From assembly GCF_003331055.1 (NCBI RefSeq), contig NZ_PUQD01000006.1, positions 1 to 64,000 of the forward strand: 64,000 bases of DNA. The letters run 5' to 3'. Positions 25,991 to 33,901 of this stretch are shown here, in pieces. The stretch comes from Pseudomonas sp. AFG_SD02_1510_Pfu_092. GTDB taxonomy: Bacteria > Pseudomonadota > Gammaproteobacteria > Pseudomonadales > Pseudomonadaceae. Numbering within the stretch: the first letter of the stretch is position 1; the number at the start of each line of letters is the position of its first letter. A program made the position numbers and the translations under genes. The notes under the pieces were generated by a model. The model worked only from the letters and a program-made list of their open reading frames with translations, ran no database searches and was not told the DNA's origin.

Positions 25991-26551
25991 ATGAGCCAGG
26001 TGTATTCGGTAGCGGTCGTCGTCGGAAGCTTGCGCAAGGATTCCTACAACCGCAAGGTTGCGCGCGCACTCTCGGAGCTGGCGCCGTCCAGCCTTGCCCT
26101 GAGGATCGTCGAGATTGGCGATCTGCCGTTGTACAACGAGGACGTCGAGGCCGACGCACCACCAGAGGCCTGGAAGCGTTTTCGCGACGAAATCCGCCGC
26201 AGCGATGCGGTGCTGTTCGTTACCCCGGAATACAACCGCTCGGTGCCGGGCTGCCTGAAAAACGCCATCGATGTGGGTTCGCGGCCGTACGGGCAGAGCG
26301 CCTGGGGTGGCAAGCCGACGGCGGTGGTCAGCGTGTCGCCGGGAGCCATTGGTGGTTTCGGTGCCAACCATGCGGTGCGCCAGTCGCTGGTGTTTCTGGA
26401 TATGCCGTGCATGCAGATGCCCGAGGCCTACATTGGCGGCGCAGCGAGCCTGTTCGATGACGCGGGCAAGCTCAACGACAAGACCCGGCCGTTCTTGCAG
26501 GCTTTTGTCGACAAGTTCGCTTCGTGGGTGAAGTTGAACCGGGCGGTTTGA
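25991..26551 (+). CDS. chrR: NAD(P)H-dependent FMN quinone/chromate reductase
   Basis: This 186-residue flavodoxin-fold enzyme has the FMN phosphate loop 'GSLRKDSYNRKV', the 'TPEYNRSVPGCLKNAIDVGS' segment contacting the isoalloxazine, and 'SVSPGAIGGFGANHA'. It is nearly word for word what I recall of P. putida ChrR, a dimeric enzyme that reduces quinones by two electrons, protects against peroxide and also reduces chromate. The ATG at 25991 gives the standard MSQVYSVAV start. It is a single-gene unit followed by a REP. Confidence 0.95.
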   Translation: MSQVYSVAVVVGSLRKDSYNRKVARALSELAPSSLALRIVEIGDLPLYNEDVEADAPPEAWKRFRDEIRRSDAVLFVTPEYNRSVPGCLKNAIDVGSRPYGQSAWGGKPTAVVSVSPGAIGGFGANHAVRQSLVFLDMPCMQMPEAYIGGAASLFDDAGKLNDKTRPFLQAFVDKFASWVKLNRAV

Positions 26552-26581
26552 GGCCTGTTCATTCGGTGCCAGCTTTCAAAG

Positions 26582-26625
26582 GGGGCTGCTGCGCAGCCCA
26601 TCGCCGGCAAGCCAGCTCCCACAGG
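26582..26625. repeat. Single REP element
   Basis: One REP core (GCCGGCAAGCCAGCTCCCACAG) preceded by a GGGCTGCTGCGCAGCCC hairpin lies between the converging chrR and TonB receptor genes. No inverted partner is seen nearby. Confidence 0.8.
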
Positions 26626-26688
26626 GGCCGCGTTGGCTTTGCAAGTTTGCTTCTACAGGAAATTCCCATGGCCTGAGAACGATGCGGT

Positions 26689-28752
26689 CTAGCGGAAGCT
26701 GTAGGCAACCCCGGCATACACGGCAAAGCCTTCACCCGGTGTCGAGCGCGCCATATCCTTGCCGGCGTCGTTGTAACCCGGTGTCACCGTCGCCGCATAG
26801 CGCTGGTTGGTCAGGTTGCGCAGGTCGAGCCAGGTCTGCCAGTCCTGTTTCGGTGAATCCCAACCCAGGCGCGCGCCGAGCACGGCATATTCGTCGGCAT
26901 GGTAGCTGTTGGCGTAATCGACTTGCACCTTCGACGCCATCTGCGTGTTGACCCCCGCATAGAACCCACTGGGCCAGTCATAGCGCAGTTCGGCCTGGTA
27001 ATAATGCATCGGAATGCCGGGCAGGCGGTTGTCGCCGAACTGGTCGTCGTCGCGGTAGTGGAAGTCACTGAAGGTGTAGGCCTGGCGCAGGCTCAGTTTG
27101 CCGCTGCCGGCACGCTCCCACAGGGTGCTGTCGAGGCCGGCTTCCACGCCCTGGTGCACGGTGGCGCTGGCGTTGAACTCCTTGGCCGGGGCGCCTTGCA
27201 CGATTTCCACCGCCAGCAGTTCGTGGCGAACCTGCGCGTAGTACCACGCCAGGTCCCAATGGCCCAGCGCCGAATCGCCGCGCGCCCCCAGTTCCAGCGT
27301 GGTGGCTGTCTGGTTTTGCATTTCGATCGGTTGGTAGGCGGTGGGCGCACTCCAGATCAGCGCCCAAGGGTGGGGCGGTTCGACCGAGCGGCTCAGGTTG
27401 CCGTAAACCTGCAAGTCCGGGCGAATGTCGTAGCGCAGCCCCAGGCGAGGCGCATAGTCCCAGTCATGCATGCTCACCTTACCGCCTTCGGCCGGGTAGG
27501 TGACATCGCTTTCTCGGCGGGTGTAGATCATCGCCAGGCCGCTGGTCAGCCACAGGTTCGGCACCAGCTCCAGGTCATTGCCGGCATGCAGCACGGTATC
27601 CGAACCCTGGTAGGTGAAATCACGGCTGCGCTCGCCGAACACATCGCCATTGCGGGCGAACTGCGAGGCGCCGCTGTTGGGCAGGTGCTTGGTGGTGCGC
27701 CAGCCGACGGTGGTCTTGCTCTCGTGGCCGAACAGGGTGTCGCGGCGCAGGTAGTTCAAGGTGCCGCTGACGTCGGTGTAGGCGACCTTGAGGCGCATCG
27801 GGCCTTCGCGCAGGTCCATCGGGTAGTCGTGGTAGACCAGGCCGGCTTCCAGGCGCGCATCGTCGTCGAGGTAGAAGGTGGTCTTGTTGCCTAACCAGGT
27901 GCTGCCCGGTTGTGGACGGCTGTCGTCGCGAGCCACATAGGCCGGGTTGGCCGCGCGTGGATGGTGCTTGATCTGCGCCTTGGTCAGGCGCCCGGCAAGC
28001 TCGTTCTCGGTTTCCCGGTAGCGCAGGTAGAAGCGGGTTTCCAGGTTCGGGTTGAAGCGGTAGCCGACGTTGGCGGCCACGCCTTTGGCGCTGCCGCTGC
28101 TGTGCGCCTGGTAACCGTCGTATTCGGAATCGGTCAGGGCCAGGTAGTAGTCGAGGTTGCCCAGCACCTGCCCCGAGCTGATCTGCCGGTGCTGGTAGCC
28201 GCGGCTGCCGACTTCGTAGCGCACCTGCAGCGGCGCAGCGTCGTAGCCGGTATGGGTGACGTAGTTGATCGCGCCACCCAGCGCCAGCGCGCCCTGGTCG
28301 AAGCCGTTGGCGCCGCGCAGCACTTCGGCGCGGCTCAGCCACAGCGGCTCGAACAGCTCGTACGGCGTGCCGCCCGGGCCGGTCAGGGGCAAACCGTCGA
28401 ACATCGTGTACACCCCGGAACCGTGGGCCCCTGGTGCGCGGTTGATACCGGAACCGCGCACCGACAGCTTGATGCCATCGTTGCCCGCCGATTGGGCGAA
28501 CACCCCGGGCTGGTAAGCCAGCACGTCCTGGTTGCTGGCCACCCGGCCTTGCGCCACGCGCTGCATGTCCACCAGGTTGCTGGCGCCCGGCACCTGCTGC
28601 AGGCGCTCTTTGGCGGCGGTCAGGTCGTTCTGCTCCTGGTCGGTGATCAGCACCTGCTCCAGCTCGACCGAAGGTGCCGCCAGGGCGGGCTGGGTGGCAG
28701 CCAAAGCAGCCAGCAGGCCGAGGCAGGATGGCAGGGGCGAAACGCAACGCAT
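26689..28752 (-). CDS. TonB-dependent outer membrane receptor
   Basis: This 687-residue receptor has a signal peptide (about 1-27, 'LAALAATQPALAAP') and an unusual plug with 'ERLQQVPGASNLVDM', 'LSVRGSGINRAPGAHGSGVY' and 'AEVLRGANGFDQGALALGGA'. The barrel ends in 'YAGVAYSFR', so the last residue is Arg and not the common Phe. The plug resembles FecA-like/PhuR-type receptors that lack a signalling extension. The ATG at 28752 has GGAG 8 nt upstream. I see no Fur-like box in the 217-bp upstream gap, so the ligand may not be iron-regulated. It is divergent from the HTH-only LuxR gene. Confidence 0.92.
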   Translation of the reverse strand: MRCVSPLPSCLGLLAALAATQPALAAPSVELEQVLITDQEQNDLTAAKERLQQVPGASNLVDMQRVAQGRVASNQDVLAYQPGVFAQSAGNDGIKLSVRGSGINRAPGAHGSGVYTMFDGLPLTGPGGTPYELFEPLWLSRAEVLRGANGFDQGALALGGAINYVTHTGYDAAPLQVRYEVGSRGYQHRQISSGQVLGNLDYYLALTDSEYDGYQAHSSGSAKGVAANVGYRFNPNLETRFYLRYRETENELAGRLTKAQIKHHPRAANPAYVARDDSRPQPGSTWLGNKTTFYLDDDARLEAGLVYHDYPMDLREGPMRLKVAYTDVSGTLNYLRRDTLFGHESKTTVGWRTTKHLPNSGASQFARNGDVFGERSRDFTYQGSDTVLHAGNDLELVPNLWLTSGLAMIYTRRESDVTYPAEGGKVSMHDWDYAPRLGLRYDIRPDLQVYGNLSRSVEPPHPWALIWSAPTAYQPIEMQNQTATTLELGARGDSALGHWDLAWYYAQVRHELLAVEIVQGAPAKEFNASATVHQGVEAGLDSTLWERAGSGKLSLRQAYTFSDFHYRDDDQFGDNRLPGIPMHYYQAELRYDWPSGFYAGVNTQMASKVQVDYANSYHADEYAVLGARLGWDSPKQDWQTWLDLRNLTNQRYAATVTPGYNDAGKDMARSTPGEGFAVYAGVAYSFR

Positions 28753-28969
28753 TGTACGACTCCAGGCGAAAAGCGAATGGACAACGGCGTTGAGACGAGC
28801 GAAATGCCGCTTGGAGCACGAAGAAATTCGGCAATTCGCCTGCAACCTTCGTCAGGCGGTTCTGTACGAAAGTTCTTTACAAGCCGCAGCGGTGGAGCGG
28901 GGCGGCCTGCGCTTCGTAAGGTGACTGCAGATCGGCAGCGATGCCTCTCATCATCCGTGGAGTTCAAGC

Positions 28970-29218
28970 ATGACTGACAACGCGCGACACACGCAGCAAC
29001 CCCTGGCGGACGCCCCGGTTCGCCTGACACCACGTGAACAGCAAGTGCTGTTGTGGTGTGCCTACGGCAAGAGCTCGTGGGAAATTGGCCAGATCCTGGC
29101 GTGCAAGGAATCGACGGTGAACTTCCACGTGTCGAACATCCTGCGCAAGTTCGATGTGCCCAGCCGGGTGGCTGCGGTGATCAAGGCCATTCGCTACGGC
29201 ATGCTGGCCGAGCAGTGA
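28970..29218 (+). CDS. HTH-only LuxR-type DNA-binding protein
   Basis: This 82-residue protein is a GerE/LuxR-type helix-turn-helix alone (about residues 17-80: 'LTPREQQVLLWCAYGKSSWE', 'STVNFHVSNILRKFDVPSRV'). It has neither an acyl-homoserine-lactone domain nor a receiver domain. The wording is closest to the DNA-binding part of LuxR/SdiA-like quorum-sensing regulators. A GGAG sits 7 nt before the ATG. It ends 10 bp before gpL, so it is probably cotranscribed with the phage genes. It could be a constitutive DNA binder or act by pairing with another LuxR protein. Confidence 0.88.
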   Translation: MTDNARHTQQPLADAPVRLTPREQQVLLWCAYGKSSWEIGQILACKESTVNFHVSNILRKFDVPSRVAAVIKAIRYGMLAEQ

Positions 29219-29228
29219 GGGATGACGC

Positions 29229-29576
29229 ATGGGCAACGATCCTCGGTTACCACGCTTCGCCGATTGCCATGACCCGTTCTGGCCACGGCTGGACCTGGCC
29301 ACACTGCGCGAACGCCTGAACCTGCCGCAGCCGGTCAGCGAGGCCGCGCTGGAAGTGGCCGCACGCTGCGCCGCCATCGATGCGGCACGCGAATTCGCGC
29401 GCTGGCGCGCGGTGTTGCGAGAACGGGGCTACAAGCGCCTCGAGGATGTCGCCGGGCATGACCAGGGGCGTGCCTTGCGGGTGTGCTACCTGCGCTTTGT
29501 CGAAGCCGCGGTCCTGCACAGCCTGGGCGCGGCCGCCGGCTTGCCCGCTGCACGCCAGGGGGCGGCCCATGGATGA
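29229..29576 (+). CDS. Phage head completion protein (P2 gpL-like)
   Basis: This 115-residue protein fits P2 gpL by eye. 'LDLATLRERLNLPQPVSEAAL' (in two parts), 'REFARWRAVLRERGYKRLED' and 'RALRVCYLRFVEAAVLHSL' line up with gpL's RERM-L-Q-V, G-x-RL-x-DV and V-x-Y-x-R-A-V positions. gpL completes and stabilises the head before tail joining. The protein is shorter than P2 gpL (about 169 aa), mainly at both ends. Its stop overlaps the next start by 8 nt. Without other head genes it cannot serve virion assembly on its own. Confidence 0.8.
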   Translation: MGNDPRLPRFADCHDPFWPRLDLATLRERLNLPQPVSEAALEVAARCAAIDAAREFARWRAVLRERGYKRLEDVAGHDQGRALRVCYLRFVEAAVLHSLGAAAGLPAARQGAAHG

Positions 29577-29931
29577 GGAATCTGTCTTCGACAGCCTGGC
29601 CTTGGCATTGGTGAGCTTGCTGGGCATGGATGGCAATGTGCTGTTCGCTGCCCTGCTGGGCGCGTTGCTGGTGAGCGCCGCGCGTGACCGGTTGATCACC
29701 AACACGGCCAGGCGCCTGAAGCTGGGCAAGAAGCTCTTGCTGGTGTTCGTCACCGTGGGGGTTGGCCACCTGTTCGAGCCGCTGGTTTCGTCACTGGTGC
29801 CTTTGCTGACCCGTGGCATGGCGGCGTTCGTGGCGGCCGTGGTGGTGATCCCGATCAGCCTCAAGGTCATGGTCTGGCTGGATACCCTCGACCCGCGTGA
29901 GCTTATCCAGCGCTGGCGCCATCGGGGTTAA
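29569..29931 (+). CDS. Putative phage holin
   Basis: This 120-residue protein has about three hydrophobic segments (near 8-28, 55-75 and 82-102) and a basic C-terminus ending in 'QRWRHRG', the profile of a small phage holin. It is translationally coupled to gpL (8-nt overlap), where P2-type phages place their holin after gpX. No endolysin follows; its stop codon overlaps the converging repressor stop by 3 bases. The function is inferred from topology and context only. Confidence 0.65.
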   Translation: MDEESVFDSLALALVSLLGMDGNVLFAALLGALLVSAARDRLITNTARRLKLGKKLLLVFVTVGVGHLFEPLVSSLVPLLTRGMAAFVAAVVVIPISLKVMVWLDTLDPRELIQRWRHRG

Positions 29932-30308
29932 CCATTGGCCGCCCCGCGCAGCGCATTCAGTTTCTGTTCCAGTTGCTGGATGCGTTGCTTGTCCTTGATG
30001 ACCAGCAGGATGGCCTGGCGATCGCTTGCCGAAAGCGTACGCAGCCGTTCGAGCATGTCGCCCTCCCAGTCGGTTTTATCCTGGCTCGCCGGGCTCTGCG
30101 CGGCGTCACCCAGCAACAGCCAGTCGAGCGAGCATGCATGTTGCCTGGCGATTTCTATGCATAGTGAGTACGGAACGCTGTCGCGCACCTTCCAGCTACT
30201 CAGTGTCTGCGGGCTGACCGACAGTTTGCGCGACAGTTCAGCGTCTGACTGGACGCCGGTCAGAAGCTTGAGGCGCGTTAGCACTGCAGCAAGTGCGTGA
30301 GTACTCAT
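29928..30308 (-). CDS. CI-type phage repressor (HTH only)
   Basis: This 126-residue protein has an N-terminal phage CI-family helix-turn-helix (about 6-70: 'GVQSDAELSRKLSVSPQTLS', 'SWKVRDSVPYSLCIEIARQH') and the family's 'CSLDWLLLGD' end. The C-terminus (about 85-126) is a probable short coiled coil. There is no S24 peptidase domain, so RecA-triggered cleavage is not expected; this resembles the small P2/186-type control. It is divergent from the ogr region, so it likely represses that promoter. Confidence 0.85.
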   Translation of the reverse strand: MSTHALAAVLTRLKLLTGVQSDAELSRKLSVSPQTLSSWKVRDSVPYSLCIEIARQHACSLDWLLLGDAAQSPASQDKTDWEGDMLERLRTLSASDRQAILLVIKDKQRIQQLEQKLNALRGAANG

Positions 30309-30365
30309 AACAAATATCCATGACTGGTTTAATGATATTCCATGGGCTTAAACTACTCGTTATGA
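30305..30365. promoter_or_regulatory. Possible repressor half-sites between cI and ogr
   Basis: TCATAAC at 30305-30311 recurs inverted as GTTATGA at 30359-30365 across an AT-rich spacer that also contains GTTTAA (30327-30332) and TTAAAC (30348-30353). They bracket the likely divergent promoters. The arms are short and chance is possible. Confidence 0.25.
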
Positions 30366-30398
30366 ATACAGCCCTGCGTTTTTAGGAGCATTTCTGAG

Positions 30399-30512
30399 AT
30401 GAGAAACATCAAGCTGAATAATAGATCCACTTTTACAGCTGATTCTTACACAGCGAAACGATCTTTCTTACAGAAGATTGAGCTGAACAATGCTTGCAGG
30501 TACTTGCCGTGA
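30399..30512 (+). CDS. 37-aa ORF translationally coupled to ogr
   Basis: The ATG at 30399 has an AGGAG 10 nt upstream (30384-30388) and opens a 37-codon frame whose TGA (30510-30512) overlaps the GTG start of ogr as GTGA. The peptide begins MRNIKLNNRSTFTADSY and ends in 'LQKIELNNACRYLP'; 'IKLNN' and 'IELNN' are a small internal echo. It has no recognised family. The good ribosome site and the overlap argue for real translation, perhaps as a leader controlling Ogr synthesis. Confidence 0.6.
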   Translation: MRNIKLNNRSTFTADSYTAKRSFLQKIELNNACRYLP

Positions 30513-30772
30513 GTACTTACAAGCTGGTTTGCCCGCATTGCCATAGCCGGATGCGTATCCGCACCAGCGAAGGCCGTCATATTTTCCTGCGGATCGCTTA
30601 TTTGCAATGCACCACCGAGGCCTGTGGCTGGTCAGTACGCGCCGAGTTCGAAATGACCCACGAACTTTCGCCCAGCGGCATGCCCAACCCAGAAGTCTAC
30701 CTGCCTTCGGCCAATGGCGATTTGCGCAAGGCTGCGCTGCCGGATGCCGTCAGGGACAGCCCCGGCGAATGA
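30509..30772 (+). CDS. ogr: Ogr/Delta-like zinc-finger late-gene activator
   Basis: This 87-residue protein has the exact Ogr/Delta zinc ligand spacing Cys-x2-Cys-x22-Cys-x4-Cys (in 'LVCPHCHSRMRIR' and 'LQCTTEACGWSV') followed by the conserved 'RAEFEMTHELSPSGMPNPEV'. P2 Ogr binds upstream of late promoters and contacts RNA polymerase alpha. The GTG at 30509 gives the standard MSTYKLVCPHC start; an upstream TTG is less likely. Its start overlaps the stop of the 37-aa ORF, so its synthesis probably depends on that ORF. No P2 late operon remains beyond gpL and the holin-like gene. Confidence 0.88.
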   Translation: MSTYKLVCPHCHSRMRIRTSEGRHIFLRIAYLQCTTEACGWSVRAEFEMTHELSPSGMPNPEVYLPSANGDLRKAALPDAVRDSPGE

Positions 30773-30805
30773 GCATTCATGCCCACCGAGAAAAAGCGCG
30801 CAGAT

Positions 30806-30833
30806 AAAAAAACACCCCGCATGAGCGGGGTGT
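30806..30833 (-). terminator. Rho-independent terminator of the nuo operon
   Basis: A 9-bp stem (ACACCCCGC / GCGGGGTGT, loop ATGA) lies just after the nuoN stop. Read on the minus strand it is followed by seven T residues, a classic intrinsic terminator. Confidence 0.93.
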
Positions 30834-30851
30834 CTTGTTTTGCCGGGGCGA

Positions 30852-32321
30852 TCAGCCGATCAATTGCAGGCCCGCTTGCTGGACCATTTCCAGCAGCGGT
30901 TGCGGGTACACACCCAGCACGAAGGCGAGAATGGCGATGGCCAGCAGCATGACGCCGCCGGTGCGTTGTTCCCACTTCAGCGGGGCGTCGTGGCGACGCA
31001 GGTTCGGTTCGACCAAGTACAGGGTGACCATGACGCGCAGGTAGTAGTAAACGCCGATGGCGCTACCGATCACCAGGGCACCGACCAGCCACCACAGGTG
31101 CGACTCGACGCCGGTGGCGATGATGTAGAACTTGCCGATGAAGCCGGCGGTCAGCGGGATACCCGCCAGCGACAGCATCATCACCGTCAGTACTGCGGTC
31201 AGGTACGGGCGGCGCCAGAACAGGCCGCGGTACTCGTACAGCGCATCGGCGTCACGGCCTCCGTAAGGCGAGGACATCAGGGTGATGACACCGAAGGCGC
31301 CCAGGCTGGTGATCACGTAGGTGACCAGGTACACGCCCATGGCTTCCAGGGCCAGGCCCTTGCTGGCGACCAGTGCGATGACCAGGTAGCCGAAGTGGGC
31401 GATCGACGAGTAACCGAGCAGGCGCTTGAGGTTGCTCTGGGTCAGTGCCAGCAGGTTACCGATCAGGATCGAGGCCACGGCGATCACCGCCAGCACGGTG
31501 CTCAGCACGCCACTGCTGGCAGCCGGGGAGAGCATGAACAGGCGCACGACCACGGCGAATACCGCGACCTTGCTGGCGGTGGCCAGGAACGCGGCGACCG
31601 GCGCCGGGGCGCCTTCGTACACGTCCGGGGTCCACAGGTGGAACGGCACCAGCGACAGCTTGAAGGCCAGGCCGACCAGCATCATGGCCAGGCCCAGCTG
31701 GGCCAGCAGGCTTGGCATGCTGGTAGCGGCCAGGGCTTTGCCGATCTGGTCGAAGGTCAGGCTGCCGGCGTCGGCGTACAGCAGGGCCATGCCGAACAGC
31801 AGGAAGGCCGAGCCTGCAGCCGACAGCACCATGTACTTGATGCCGGCTTCCAGCGAGCGCTTGTTGAAGAAGGCATACGCCACCAGGCCGTAGACCGGTA
31901 CCGATAGCAGCTCCAGGCCAATGAACAGGCCGGCCAGGTGGTTGGCGCTGACCAGCACCAGGCCACCGAGGGCCGACATCAGCAGCAGCAGGTAAAGTTC
32001 TTCACGGTTGCCCGGGAAGCCCTTGGAGCCTTCGCCGAGGTAGGCGTGGGCGAGGGTGACGCAAGCCAGTGTCGCCACCAGCATGATCGCCATGTACAGG
32101 CAGGCGAACTTGTCGATGGTCACCAGCGAGGTGACCGCCAGCGGCGCGACCTTCAGCGCCGGCAGGATCGACAGCAAGGCCAGGTTGAGGCCCACGGTGG
32201 ACAGCAGGAAGGTCTGCGAGTGGTTGCGCTTCCAGGCGATCGCCAGCATCACCACCACCGTGGTGATGGTGGTGATCAGCATCGGCGCCAATGCGATGAA
32301 GTGTTGAGTGGTGAATTCCAT
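30852..32321 (-). CDS. nuoN: NADH-quinone oxidoreductase subunit N
   Basis: This 489-residue membrane subunit is one of the three antiporter-like proton channels of complex I. It has about 14 transmembrane helices and the family's conserved 'AFKLSLVPFHLWTPDVYEGA' with the channel lysine, plus 'LGLELLS'-type glutamate region 'LFIGLELLSVPVYGL'. The ATG at 32321 (MEFTTQHF) is chosen over a longer frame that would overlap nuoM. It is the last gene of the operon and is followed by a terminator. Confidence 0.97.
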   Translation of the reverse strand: MEFTTQHFIALAPMLITTITTVVVMLAIAWKRNHSQTFLLSTVGLNLALLSILPALKVAPLAVTSLVTIDKFACLYMAIMLVATLACVTLAHAYLGEGSKGFPGNREELYLLLLMSALGGLVLVSANHLAGLFIGLELLSVPVYGLVAYAFFNKRSLEAGIKYMVLSAAGSAFLLFGMALLYADAGSLTFDQIGKALAATSMPSLLAQLGLAMMLVGLAFKLSLVPFHLWTPDVYEGAPAPVAAFLATASKVAVFAVVVRLFMLSPAASSGVLSTVLAVIAVASILIGNLLALTQSNLKRLLGYSSIAHFGYLVIALVASKGLALEAMGVYLVTYVITSLGAFGVITLMSSPYGGRDADALYEYRGLFWRRPYLTAVLTVMMLSLAGIPLTAGFIGKFYIIATGVESHLWWLVGALVIGSAIGVYYYLRVMVTLYLVEPNLRRHDAPLKWEQRTGGVMLLAIAILAFVLGVYPQPLLEMVQQAGLQLIG

Positions 32322-32328
32322 AGCGCTC

Positions 32329-33861
32329 TTACCGGGCCGAAGCGAGTTGAGTGAAAGCGGAACCGAGCCACTGCTGCACACCACTCATGGTGGCGGCAGA
32401 AGTATCGAGGAACGGCTGCGGATACACGCCCAGCAGGATCAGCAGTACCGCCAGACCCAGGACCATGATCAGTTCGCGATTGTCCATGCCGGCCAGCACG
32501 CTGTCGCTCTTGGCCGGGCCGAAGTAGGCGCGGTGGATCATGATCAGCGAGTACACCGAACCGAATACCAGGCCGGTGGTGGCGATCACGGTGATCCATG
32601 GCACGCTGGCGAAGCTGCCGATCAGGATCAGGAACTCGCCGACGAAGTTGCCGGTACCCGGCAGGCCCAGGGAGGCGGCGGCGAAGAACAGGCTGATCGC
32701 CGGCAGGTAGGCGATGCGGTGCCACAGGCCACCCATCTCGCGCATGTCACGGGTGTGCAGGCGCTCGTACAGCTGGCCGGCCAGGATGAACAGCGCGGCA
32801 GCCGACAGGCCGTGCGCCAGCATCTGGATCACCGCGCCCTGCAGGGCCTGCTGGCTGCCGGAGTAGATACCGATCAGCACGAAGCCCATGTGCGAGACGC
32901 TGGAGAAGGCGACCAGGCGCTTGATGTCGGTTTGCGCGAAGGCCAGGAAGGCACCGTAGAAGATACCGATCAGGCCCAGGGTCATGGCGATTGGCGCGAA
33001 CTCGGCCGAAGCGTTCGGGAACAGCGGCAGGGCGAAGCGCAGCAGGCCGTAGGCCGCGGTCTTCAGCAAGATGCCCGCCAGGTCCACGGAGCCTGCGGTC
33101 GGTGCCTGGGCGTGAGCGTCAGGCAGCCAGGAGTGGAACGGCACCACCGGCAGCTTCACCGCGAAGGCGATGAAGAAGCCCAGCATCAGCACGTACTCGA
33201 CGCCAGCCGGCAATTCGGCCTTGAGCAGGTCGCTGTAGTTGAAGGTGAGCACGCCGGTGGTGTTGTAGTTGACCAGCACCAGGCCAAGGATCGCCACCAG
33301 CATGATCAGGCCGCTGGCCTGGGTGAAGATGAAGAACTTGGTCGCCGCGTAGATCCGGGTCTTCTTGCCGTCCGACGAGCTATGACCCCAGAGCGCGATG
33401 AGGAAGTACATCGGCACCAGCATCATTTCCCAGAAGAAGAAGAACAGGAACAGGTCCAGGGCCAGGAATACACCGACCACGCCGCCGAGGATCCACATCA
33501 GGTTGAGGTGGAAGAAGCCGACATGGCGCTGGATCTCTTTCCAGGAACACAGTACCGACAGCACACCGAGCAGGCCGGTGAGCAGGATCATCAGCAGCGA
33601 CAGGCCGTCGAGGGCCAGGTGGATGCTGATGCCGAAGCGCTGGATCCACTGGATTTTGTATTCCATGGCCCAGGCAGGCTCGGCGCCCGGCGCAGGGGCG
33701 AGGGTGTAGTCGCCGTTAGCCCAAAGCCACAGGCCGATGCCGAGCAGCAGGGACATGGTCAGCAGCGCGATCCAGCGCGGCAGGGTGGCGCCGAAGCGCT
33801 CACCCAGCCAGCACAGGAAGCCGCCGATGAAGGGGATCAGGATCAGCCAAGGCAAAATCAT
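32329..33861 (-). CDS. nuoM: NADH-quinone oxidoreductase subunit M
   Basis: This 510-residue antiporter-like subunit of complex I has 14 predicted helices. It shows the conserved 'LFFFFWEMMLVPMYFLI' with the channel Glu, and 'VKLPVVPFHSWLPDAHAQAP' with the Lys and amphipathic site. It lies between nuoL and nuoN in the proton-pumping arm. The stop is 7 nt before the nuoN start. Confidence 0.98.
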   Translation of the reverse strand: MILPWLILIPFIGGFLCWLGERFGATLPRWIALLTMSLLLGIGLWLWANGDYTLAPAPGAEPAWAMEYKIQWIQRFGISIHLALDGLSLLMILLTGLLGVLSVLCSWKEIQRHVGFFHLNLMWILGGVVGVFLALDLFLFFFFWEMMLVPMYFLIALWGHSSSDGKKTRIYAATKFFIFTQASGLIMLVAILGLVLVNYNTTGVLTFNYSDLLKAELPAGVEYVLMLGFFIAFAVKLPVVPFHSWLPDAHAQAPTAGSVDLAGILLKTAAYGLLRFALPLFPNASAEFAPIAMTLGLIGIFYGAFLAFAQTDIKRLVAFSSVSHMGFVLIGIYSGSQQALQGAVIQMLAHGLSAAALFILAGQLYERLHTRDMREMGGLWHRIAYLPAISLFFAAASLGLPGTGNFVGEFLILIGSFASVPWITVIATTGLVFGSVYSLIMIHRAYFGPAKSDSVLAGMDNRELIMVLGLAVLLILLGVYPQPFLDTSAATMSGVQQWLGSAFTQLASAR

Positions 33862-33901
33862 GACGGGTTGGTTTCCTTTGGCAAAGTCGCAAGATTCATA
33901 G

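Larger units (their letters stand above)
28970..30772. mobile_element. P2-like prophage remnant
   Basis: Six genes between a TonB receptor and nuoN include P2-type functions: gpL head completion protein, holin-like protein, CI-type repressor and an Ogr late-gene activator. In P2 the order is L-X-Y(holin); here L is directly followed by the holin-like gene, consistent with loss of X and of nearly all head, tail and integration genes. The repressor-ogr gap (about 30310-30500) is clearly AT-rich compared with the surroundings. No integrase or attachment repeats were found. The bounds are those of the phage-like genes, with the LuxR gene included only because it is 10 bp from gpL. Confidence 0.7.

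Noticed and set aside
28863..28881. TGT-N13-ACA upstream of the LuxR-gpL genes as an Ogr binding site
   Set aside because: As I recall, P2 Ogr sites are TGT-N12-ACA. The spacing is one too long and no late promoter is evident.
28753..28969. Fur box upstream of the second TonB receptor
   Set aside because: No stretch resembles the Fur consensus; the region is GC-rich.
28900..30860. Attachment-site direct repeats flanking the prophage remnant
   Set aside because: No convincing repeated sequence on the two sides was found by eye, and no integrase is present.
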